A DNA stretch of 64,000 nt, taken from assembly GCF_052324685.1 (NCBI RefSeq), contig NC_135226.1:21670251-21734250 (forward strand). The letters run 5' to 3'. Each line of letters begins with the position of its first letter. Positions within the stretch are counted from its first letter, which is position 1. This DNA is from Brachyhypopomus gauderio. Lineage: Eukaryota > Chordata > Actinopteri > Gymnotiformes > Hypopomidae. Below, piece by piece: positions 30,350 to 43,306 of the stretch. The notes beneath the pieces were generated by a model, which was given only the letters and a program-made list of their open reading frames with translations, did no database searches and was not told the origin of the DNA. Both the position numbers and the translations under genes were made by a program.

Positions 30350-31377
30350 TGTGCCGAATTCAGCACCCCCGCCGTATCTTACTTTTCTGTTAACGTTGAT
30401 GAAAATCGCTGATTTACAGAAAAGAGCTCAATGTTGTTTTATACTATGATTACACGAGAAAATGTAGTTTGTGCATAATGTACAAAATATGTACACAAAC
30501 GATGGTTTCAGCGATGTGATTACCAAAAGGTAGTGACTTTAAAATGATTTTACAAAACGTTGGCATATTAAAGAGTTTACGAAGTAATGTTTTGATTGAT
30601 TGATAGCATCAACAACAGTTGCAATGAAGGCATGGATAGTTATGTCCTGTGTTCGACACATACTGTGTTGTATGTGAGTGCTGTGCTTGTTTCAGTCTGT
30701 TAGAAAAACCATGTACTGACGACGAGGCCTGACAGCAGTGCATCCTGTTATATTTAATACTGAGATATAATTATAAAATTATTATTCTGTATTTTCTAAC
30801 TGACATGCATATACATTTTATATTAAACTTATGGTGTTGCATCTGTAAAGCTGGTTGGTTGTGTCTATATGGCTACAATGATTTTGAGCTAGAATCAACT
30901 ACATTCAAACAAAAAGTGACAGCTACAAGGGGGTGCTTTTTACAACAGGCCACCTGCCGTAAATTGCACACCTCCCCTAATATTGGCTACACTGGTCCTA
31001 TATTAATGACTCATAGAATCAACATGATTTGGTCTCAACTATGTCATTATAAAGTGAATTTGACCTACCATCAACAGAGACTGAGTTACAAGGGGGTGCA
31101 TTTTACGGCAGGCTACCTGCCCGTAAAATGCACCCCCCCCCCTAATTTTGGCTACACTGGTGTTACACCTGTGATAAAAGGGGGGAAACTGATTAAAATG
31201 ATATATTCACAAAAAACTGCTTTAGATTCACATGTTTTGGAGTCAATTCCATCCATTACTATATTTCTTAGTTTTGAAATAACAGTTTTTAGTTTGAGTT
31301 TTCTTGTTTTTTTTGTTAAAAGAATAGAATACATTTACTGCACATTTATATAAAGAAATAATTGGTAATATTATTTT

Positions 31378-31503
31378 TTATTTTACAGTTAAATAAATAA
31401 CAGCAGTTATGTTATTAAATAAATAACACGTATAATCTTTATCAACTGGAGGCTTCTGGACACAGTCATAGTGGTACCATCTCTCACAGTTGTCACAGCA
31501 TAT
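31378..31503 (-). pseudogene. Terminal exon remnant encoding a PHD-like zinc finger
   Basis: After an acceptor TTTTTGTTCCAG the minus strand reads ICCDNCERWYHYDCVQKPP and continues to a TAA 126 nt later. CC-x2-C-x2-WYH-x2-C spacing with the aromatic W before the zinc-binding H is the C-terminal half of a PHD finger. The N-terminal CxxC half should be in an upstream exon that I could not find. The RTE insertion at 32583-34640 lies between this exon and the protease-like exons, so the gene was probably spliced across that gap before decay. Confidence 0.6.
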
Positions 31504-32582
31504 CTGGAACAAAAAGAAAAGCAGGTCTAACTGAAAGGTGCCCATCTAGATTGTAGAAATTACTATCCTGATTTACATTTTTAGTTCAAAGATTTGATGC
31601 AGTGCTCTACTGATAAGTGGAGCTTTTCTAAAGTGCAAAGATGTTACAAAACAAATGATTGAGAATGACATGCAAATGAGTGCAGTAAAGAGTTAGCATA
31701 TGAAACTGCCTAAAAAGTGAGTTTATAGGACTTGAGCTGAGTTGAGTTTAGGGAGAGGTTTGTTCCATCACTAAGTGGTGAGGAAACTGAGGCAGCATGA
31801 CCTAGACATACGAGCATGCGTAAACAGAGACATGTCAAGGGCCCAGAGGTGGAAGCCTGGATGCAAAGCGGTGAAAGGCTGAGCCTTTTGAAAATGAAAA
31901 TGTGAGAATTAGACCTTCCTTACTTGAACAGGAAGCCAGCATGGTGTTTTCAACAAGAATCACATGTTGACAAACAATGTGAGCTGCAGTATTTTGAATG
32001 CTTTCTAGAAGCCAGCAAAATGTGAGTTACAGTAGTCAAGTGTAAAGATGACTAGAGCTTACTGATGTTGCTCGTATTGATTTAGCATTTCAAGAGAAAA
32101 GATCAAACTCATTAACTCATGCAATGACACTTGAAGGTGAGGTTGTGTGAGGTGGGTGAGCTATCCCAGGCTACATGACCAGATAAACCCTGAAGGTAGG
32201 ATGAGAACCAAGCATCACAAGAAAGTGATGAAATTCACATGTAGTAGTTCACAGTATCAAAAACAGTAGACCAATCTAGTAGGATGTGAACAGAAGACAA
32301 CCTCTCCCTGGCTTTGTGGGGAGGTTTTGTTATTGACAAGACAGCAATATCTAGTGAATACCCTGGTCTGTACAACAGATGGTTGACTTAAAGAAATTTG
32401 ACCCTCTCAAGATACAAATAAAACTGAGAAAAGACAGCCTGTTTCAAGGTCTCTGACAGAAATTTGAGCAAATGGGTCTAATTCACAGTATAACTGAGTA
32501 TAATTATAAATGAGTATAATTTGCAGTTTGTAGGATTTAACAGATCCCTCAGAAAATGCTATATTATGACATTATGTACGCT

Positions 32583-34640
32583 GCTTCTTCTTCTTCTTCT
32601 TTCGGCTAATCCCGTTTAGGGGTCGCCACAGCAGATCAAACTCCTCCATCTGGCCCTGTCCTGAGTGTCCTCCACTGGCACACCAGCCACTCTCATAGCC
32701 TCTACAACTGCATCCATAAACCTCCTCATAGGTCTACCTCTCCTCCTCTTGCCTGGAAGTTACATCCTCAAGACCCTCCTACCAATATACCTCTCCTCCC
32801 TCCTCTGTACATGTCCAAACCATCTCAATCTCGCTTCTCTAACTTTATCTCCAAAACATGCTACATGTGCTGATCCTCTAATAAACTCATTTCTGATTCT
32901 ATCCTTCCTCGTCACTCCAAATGAGAATCTCAACATCTTCATCTCAGACACCTCCATCTCCCTCACCTGTCTCTTTGTCAGTGCCACTGTCTCCAGTCCA
33001 TACAACATAGCAGGTCTCACTACTGTCCTATAGATCTTTCCTTTCATTCTAGCCGACACTCTTCTATCACAGATCACCCCAGACACTTTATGCCATCCAC
33101 ACCACCCTGCCTGCACTCTCTTCTTTACCTCTCTTTCACTTCCTCCATTACTCTGTACCTTCGACCCTAAGTACGTAAACTCATCAACCTTCACCAAATC
33201 AACTCCTTGTAACTGGACCTGTCCACCGTCTGCCCTCTCATTCACACACATGTACTCTGTTTTACTCCTGCTCACTTTCATTCCCCTGCTCTCCAAAGCA
33301 TATCTCCATCTTTCCAAGCTCACCTCCACCTGCTCCCTACTCTCACTACAGATAGGCCAATAGGACTCCTGCCTATCCTCGTTCGTCAGTCTGTCCATGA
33401 CAATTGCAAACAGGAAGGGACTCAGGGCTGATCCCTGATGTAGTCCTACCCCAATGTTAAACCCATCTGTCATTCCTACCGCACATCTCACTGCTGTCAC
33501 ACTGTTCTCATATATATCCTGCACTACCCTCACATACTTTTCTGCTACTCCTGACTTCCTCATACAATACCACAGCTCCTGTCTCGGTACTCTATCATAA
33601 GCTTTCTCTAAGTCAACAAACACACAATGTAACTCCTTCTGTCCTTCCCTATACTTCTCCATTAACACTCTCAAAGCAAACATGGCATCTGTGGTGCACT
33701 TAGCTGGCATGAAACCATACTGCTGCTCACAGATCTCTACCTATCCTCTAAGTCTAGCTTCCACTACTCTTTCCCAGATTTTCAGGATGTGACTGATCTA
33801 CTTTATTCCCCTGTAATAACTACAGCCCTTATTCTTGAAATTCGGCACCATTATGCTTCGTATCCACTCCTCCAGCATCTTCTGACCTTCCAAGATTCTG
33901 TTAAATAACCCAGTCAAGAACTCCACTGCTGTCTCTCCCAAGCATTTCCATGCCTCCACGGGAATATCATCTGGTCCAACTGCCTTACCACACTTCATTC
34001 TCTGAATTGCAGCCCTTACTTCCTCCTTGCTCACCTGAGGCACTTCCTGATTCACAACCTCTACCTCTTCTAACCTTCTTTCCCTTTAATTCTCTTGATT
34101 CATCAGTTCCTCAAAATACTCCTCCCACCTTCCCAAGACACTCTCCTCACCACACAACACATTTCCATCTTTATCCTTTATCATCCTAACCTGCTGCACA
34201 TCCTGCCATCATGGTTTCTCTGTCTGGCCAATCTGTACAGATCCTTTTCCCCTTCCTAAGTGTCCAACTTCTCATACAGCTTGCTATATGCCTTCTCTTC
34301 AGCTTCTGCCACTGCTCTCTTTGTCTTATGACACATCTTCTTGTACCTCTGTCTACTTTCTTCATCTCTCTGAAAATCCCAATTTTTTTTTAGCCAAACG
34401 CTTTCCTCTCAAACTTTCCTGAACGTCCTCATTCCACCACCACAAGTCCTTGTATATCTTCCTCTGTCCTGAGGTCACACCAAGTACCTTCCTAGCCACA
34501 TCCCTCACTGCATTTGAAGTTTCATCCCAGGTATCCAGAACACCACCACCATTACCCAGTACCTGCCTCACCTCATCCATGAATTTTACACACAGTCCTC
34601 ATCCTTTAACATCCACCACCTGATCTTAGGTTCCGCTCTC
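32583..34640 (-). mobile_element. RTE-type (Rex3-like) non-LTR retrotransposon, 5'-truncated and dead
   Basis: Minus-strand reverse-transcriptase blocks appear in three frame-broken pieces. These are a thumb-upstream segment with KCGKAVGPDDIPVEAWK (33798-34055), the palm with FVDLEKAYDRVPRQELW and GLHQGSALSPFLF (about 33400-33710), and the C-terminal part with KSKTEYMC-like and FTYLGS motifs. The catalytic F/YADD segment is missing: the protein jumps from VMDRLTNEDRQESYW to PICSESREQ, so it cannot polymerise. The 3' end carries a (TTC)n run, which reads GAA on the element strand, as in other RTE copies. A second copy of the same 3' region is on the plus strand at 43205-46825. Confidence 0.85.
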
Positions 34641-34811
34641 AGAATGATTATAATATTAATATTATTATATTATATAATGATATAAGGAGAATGATTGCTG
34701 CTGCCAAATCTTTTTCCTTTTAATTTGACTTGCAGAATATAACTATTATCAGCTTAACTGAAAAGACTTGATGAGCACTTACATTTGAATTTAAAATATG
34801 GTAACTCTTAC

Positions 34812-35017
34812 CGTCAGCATCCAGTGCTGGTGCTCATTGACAACACCCACAATAATTTTGTAGTCCTTGGGGTCTATCTGTAAATGTGACCAAAGGTAGT
34901 GAATGCTGTATTTGGATATAAGAGATACAATACATTTGTTTACCAATGCAGTACACACCTTAATTCTGGAAAATGTCCTCATCCAGACTGCAGTCATTGC
35001 ATACGTGTCGATCATTG
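34812..35017 (-). pseudogene. Two exon remnants of a C48/Ulp1-like cysteine protease
   Basis: Exon 35017-34959 (acceptor TGCAG, donor AAG|GTGTGT) gives AMIDTYAMTAVWMRTFSRIK-type sequence in frame. Exon 34877-34812 (acceptor TTTACAG, donor ACG|GTAAGA) gives IDPKDYKIIVGVVNEHQHWM. The VN-x-x-x-HWML pattern after a hydrophobic strand is the catalytic-histidine block of Ulp1/SENP C48 peptidases. The first exon resembles the preceding helix (W.ND..I..Y..L type). The aspartate and cysteine blocks were not found. Canonical splice sites and phase-compatible joining support a former coding gene of the surrounding transposon. Confidence 0.55.
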
Positions 35018-36439
35018 CTGCACGAGTGGTATTGTTGCTGTTATAATTCTTCACGAGCACCATAAAAAACAACCCCCTTGTAACTCAGTCTGTGTTGATG
35101 GTAGGTCAAATTCACTTTAGAGTTACACAGTTGAGACCAAATCATGTTGATTCTATGAGTTTCATTAACATAGGACCAGTGTAGCCAATATTGGGGGGGG
35201 GGGGGGGGGGGGTGCATTTTACGGAAGGTGGCCTGCCGTAAAATGCACCCCCTTGTAACTCAGTCTGTGTTGATGATAGGTTAAATTCACTTTATAATGA
35301 CATAGTTGAGACCAAATCATGTTGATTCTATGAGTCATTAATATAGGACCAGTGTAGCCAATATTAGGGGAGGTGTGCATTTTACGGCAGGTGGCCTGTT
35401 GTAAAAAGCACCCCCTTGTAGCTGTCACTTTTTGTTTGAATGTTGTTGATTCTAGCTCAAAATCATTGTAGCCATATAGACACAACCAACCAGCTTTACA
35501 GATGCAACACCATAAGTTTAATATAAAATGTATATGCATGTCAGTTAGAAAATACAGAATAATAATTTTATAATTATATCTCAGTATTAAATATAACAGG
35601 ATGCACTGCTGTCAGGCCTCGTCGTCAGTACATGGTTTTTCTAACAGACTGAAACAAGCACAGCACTCACATACAACACAGTATGTGTCGAACACAGGAC
35701 TATCCATGCCTTCATTGCAACTGTCGTTGATGCTATCAATCAATCAAAACATTACTTCGTAAACTCTTTAATATGCCAACGTTTTGTAAAATCATTTTAA
35801 AGTCACTACCTTTTGGTAATCACATCACTGAAACCATCGTTTGTGTAGGCCTACATATTTTGTACATTATGCACAAACTACATTTTCTCGTGTAATCATA
35901 GTATAAAACAACATTGAGCTCTTTTCTGTAAATCAGCGATTTCCATCAACGTTAACAGAAAAGTAAGATATTTTTCTCTCGCTATTTTTAGCGATATCGA
36001 AGCGGATTGTATCCGTTTTCGAAAGCAGACCGTACTGTGCGCGTTCACGAGAAGGGGAAGCATTTCACGGCGGGGGTGCTGAACTCGGGTTACCGATTTA
36101 TAACGTGAAAAACAACGTGTTTTCTTTCTCTTCTTTTTTGCTCGCAGAGCCTAATGGTCGTGATGTCAAGCTAAAAATTTATTGACGATAAAATACTTGG
36201 ACAGAACACTGTGCAACTTACAATGTGACACACAATGTGTGTTACAATTTGCGTTTCTCATAAAAAATATACAAGCCGCTGTTCTGCTGTGTGTACCGGG
36301 ACACAAGCCGCTGTTCTGCTGTGTGTACCGGGACACAAACCGCTGTTCTGCTGTGTGTACCGGGACACAAACCGCTGTGCCGTACTTCCGGTATTAGTGT
36401 GACGGAACACAGAGGGACGGCACAGTAACATCGGGGCTA

Positions 36440-37616
36440 CAACTCCTACTGCTTTCACCTGTGCCTACATGTGACTTCTGCAGTCATATTGTTTTCTGAT
36501 TTTAAATTAATCTAATTCAAAAAGAAGGTCACAGACATTATTTTGTGCTGTTTGTTCCGACAGATGGGAGAGCAGCCATCTGCATTTGTTGCCCTCCAGG
36601 TTTGTTGACCTTTTATCGTTACGTTGCTGGTATTGAGATCAAATTAATTACTATTTAGACATTATTCATACCCTTCTGGCCACTTTCATAAATTACAATG
36701 TTAAATACAAAAATAACAGAGGGTTCTGTTGTAGTTCCCCAAGTTCACAACTTTAAAAACAGTAGTAAACAAAATTAAAACGTCTTTATTTATCCTGTTT
36801 CTAAATTGTCACACTGTCATCACTGGTGTGGGACTCTAGCTAGTGATAAGTGGTTGTCAGTTTCCAACAGATTCTCCAAAGCTCTTGGCCACTTGGGCCA
36901 CTGTGATTGGCTGTTTCTCTGTCCAACATCAGCAGGTACTGTGCACAAACCGAAACACATCATTCAATATCTGGAGAATCTGACAACAAAAGATTAAAAA
37001 ATACAATCATAAAGGCAGGTTGTCGTTGTCATTATGTTCCAAATACCTACTGCTAACGTGAAAATATATAGTGTAATGCTCACATATCAACCTTTGGCAG
37101 TTTTTGACAAGTATATACAAACTACCCAAATTAAAATATAAAAATAGAATAAAACCCAAAAGCAGTAACAAAAAAAAAATCAGATATAGAAAAAATAAAT
37201 AAAAATTCAGATATTTATTTGTCTCTACTTTGATGTATTAATGTCAGGGTGCTTATTTGTACGGAGGGCGGTGCGGCTGGGTTCACTGTGTATCTGATCT
37301 ACTGTAGCGGCGTGTCTGGGATGAAGATGTACAGTGTTACTGCAGGCTAGCGGCTACGCAGCAGAATAAACAACATGGTATCAATGGTCTCCACAGCAAC
37401 AGACTTCTAGATGCAGCATCACCAGCCAAGTGGTAATATGGATTGTGGCCTTTGAATGCACGATGCACACAGCATCGCTGAGACCAGGGCACATGTCCCC
37501 TTGTAAGAACTAGCTTTAAATGGGCTGAGTACATGAGTACACACAGGGTATGTGAGAGAGTCGTTCTTACACTGACCTATGGCCTGGGACTCCATAGAGC
37601 TGTCATCACTGGTATG

Positions 37617-37698
<82 letters not shown>

Positions 37699-38475
37699 TT
37701 ATTATTTATTATTTTTTTTCTTCAAAACACTCAGACTGGAGGAGTTTGAGGGAGGAATTAAAAGCTAGACATAATACAGTTACTGCCAGAGACTGATCTT
37801 CTCTCTCTTGTTGAGGAAAGCTAGCTCCATCAGACCAAAGGTTGTAGCCAAACAGACTCTCGGTGAAGGTCTGACCACTGTAGACAACACGCCACATCTC
37901 CTGCCAGAATGGTAGAAGAGAAGCAGATTCAGTGTCAGACTGATGCAGCTGTGGTGCGTTAAACCACGGCGTGTGAGATCTTTCCTCCTCACTGCTGTAA
38001 GATCACACACGTCCTCTCTGATCTCCTGCTTTCTGAGATCAGCACCTTCACGTTGCACTTTAGACACAACTGTGATCGCTGCTTAGTAATGATAATAATA
38101 ATAATAATAATAATCTTCTCATGAGTCAATTATCCCAATGATCCCATAACTGTATTAGTGAAACACCTGCTCATGGGTCATTTAACCATCTCAGACCTGT
38201 AAATTCTGTCCTTAGTAAAATTCTACTAAATTTCTAGCACATCCTTCTGTAATTGCCTCCCCCTTAAATTCTGACTTTTATTTCTGTCATAAACAAATTT
38301 ATGTTGCAGTTGTGCGTATGGTACCGTGACACAGCAGTGTCTCTTTTGGATCAATCATGTTATCAATTAATAAATGACCATTTTCTGATTACATTTCTCA
38401 TTTCACAGTAACACTGTTTTAGCAAGTGGTTACGCCTACAGATCACTTAGCACTGTTGGCCTTATAACATATACA
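36440..38475. other. Intergenic between the large transposon and hspa8
   Basis: Contains a (TA)n run at 37621-37692, about 72 bp, and a short (AAT)n at about 38091-38113. No other gene or element end recognised. Confidence 0.5.
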
Positions 38476-38481
38476 TTTATT
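38476..38481 (-). terminator. Candidate hspa8 polyadenylation signal
   Basis: AATAAA on the minus strand about 340 bp past the hspa8 stop, consistent with a short 3' UTR. Confidence 0.45.
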
Positions 38482-38822
38482 AATTTTACACACTACGGTG
38501 TCAAGAGAAGAAAAGGCTGCATATTTCTGTCTAAAAGCAAAAACATTTTACATGAACGCAGAATTGCAAGCTGTTTGCTGTAAATGTTTAATAGGAGAAC
38601 GTGAGAAAGAACACCAGCAGTTACAGATACATCTGTGAACTTGCTACTCCACCACTGTGCGAAATGAGAAATGGCCATGAATCACATCCCATAATCTCCT
38701 GTTCATTTAAATCACCTGCAACTCTCAAGCAAAAGGGCTGATGAGTTTAGAGACATGCCACCAAAGAACAAGCAACCAATGATCTGCAGAACAAGTGAAA
38801 AAAATAGAAATCACAGGAAGCT

Positions 38823-41850
<3,028 letters not shown>

Positions 41851-42668
41851 GATTGTCTCCACCTGTAAATTCAGAGTTATTTTAGTCACATAGAGCTTGG
41901 GATTAAGGTTAGAAAAAAACAAGGCATCGCGTATTCATGGAAATACTTTGTCTTCTCTCTTAACATCTTTATTTAGTCCTATACTGTCATACCCCAGGCG
42001 AGTTGTATTATACACATGCGCCACAGGTCTACTGATGGCGTGGTGACAGGTTAATGCCTATAGACCCCACTCCATCAGCTGGTCTCATCTCTCAGTCTGC
42101 ACCTGTTCACGCCTTTAAAAAGACCCGATGATGCGTAAAAACGTTTGACGTGCGAAGATAAGCGGCGCCGAGAACAGCAAAGCGTAAGATAATAAATAAT
42201 AATAGTAAATAAATAAAATAAAATGTGTTTTTCATGCTTCTCCTTGGAGCGTTAGGGAGTACAACACAAGCGCGTTACGGTTTCATTTCAGGTTCGTTCT
42301 CCAGATAAACGCAGAGCCCAGCGGGCAAAACGAACAATTTCCGCAAATATTACATAAGAGGAACTGGGAGTGTCTCGTACGGGCCGTTTCAACAGGACTG
42401 AACGTCTACTAGAACATTCTATGCATGTCGTTAAATTGTTGCCGAGCGTCCCAAACGAACCGACCTGCCGCGGTTCCGATGTGACGGAGCATATTCGTGC
42501 CCGTCCCGGTGTATGTGTGCATTCACTACACCTGAATACGCACTCTGGACCATCCACATACATACAGTTTAGTGGACATTAAAATAGGTCGATGTGTTAT
42601 TAATCCCGATATGAATCTAACGTTTGTCTTTAGTTCAGTCCGTCCAGACAGAATCATATTCCACCTAC

Positions 42669-42930
42669 CTGATCAACTCTAGCTGGACTTTATTACCCGC
42701 TCGGCTCGTGCACTGGGCGCTGCAGCGACACTCAACACGTACGCGCGCGCGTCCTGCTAGCGCGTCCTCTCCTGCGCGCGGGGTATTTCCGTGGAGGCGG
42801 GACCAGATACCGTCACTGGGCGGGACGCAGAACAGTCCAGAACGCAGAAACGCGCGTCCAATCACGATAAAGCAACCATAGAGCCAACCCTCGAGTGAGA
42901 GCGCGGATGTGATCGGGGAGGCGTGGCTGC
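42669..42930 (-). promoter_or_regulatory. hspa8 promoter and noncoding first exon region
   Basis: A CpG-rich block precedes the likely first-exon donor CAG|GTAGGT at 42669-42668. On the minus strand it contains an ATTGG (CCAAT box) at 42862-42858, GC boxes at 42818-42824 and 42796-42801, and an AAATACC element near 42787. Repeated GAAC/GTTC triplets at about 42832-42850 could be a degenerate heat-shock element. The start site is not determinable from sequence; I expect it between about 42690 and 42770. Confidence 0.6.
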
Positions 42931-43306
42931 GCGCAGACGCCGGTAGAGACTTCTGATGAATCCGCGTGGACAGCACTCACGGCGTGCGGCAGATAAAAAA
43001 TGTTAAGAGTATTAATCTTTTTACACGAGTATTGTCCAATATCCGCGCTGGTATCGATATTATGGATATTTGGGTCGATCCGCCCAACTCTAGATGACAC
43101 CGAACGCAAGTTAACGGAACTTTCGCGAGCCACCGCTCAGTACCTGACGCAAGACAAGTGAGCCACCAACATTTCTATTTCAAGTCACTCCAATTGTATG
43201 CAATTTGTACACAATGATAGGATCAGAAATGAGTTTATTAGAGGATCAGCACATGTAGCATGTTTTGGAGATAAAATTAGAGAAGCGAGATTGAGATGGT
43301 TTGGAC

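Larger units (their letters stand above)
30107..36439 (-). mobile_element. 6.3-kb long-terminal-inverted-repeat transposon with Ulp1-like and PHD-like exon remnants
   Basis: Both ends read TAGCCCCGATGTTACTGTG inward and continue as inverted arms of roughly 1.0-1.3 kb (left to about 31140, right from about 35070). The TA at each end could be a TA target duplication. Each arm holds, in order from the tip, a unique 60-bp tip, a 32-bp tandem array (six units left, four right), a shared block with AAGTCACTACCTTTTGGTAA, and ~190-bp modules bounded by the palindrome TTTTACGGCAGGTGGCCTG. The arms differ by internal deletions; the right one retains about 270 bp absent from the left. Exon-like remnants on the minus strand encode a C48/Ulp1-like peptide and a PHD-like finger. 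An RTE retrotransposon interrupts the interior. I cannot assign a superfamily. Confidence 0.8.

Noticed and set aside
32760..33710. 316-residue minus-strand frame as a host gene
   Set aside because: It is the reverse transcriptase of an RTE retrotransposon with the active-site segment deleted.
42685..42700. TAATAAAG as the hspa8 TATA box
   Set aside because: It lies only about 20 bp upstream of the first-exon donor, which would leave almost no exon; a start further upstream is more plausible.
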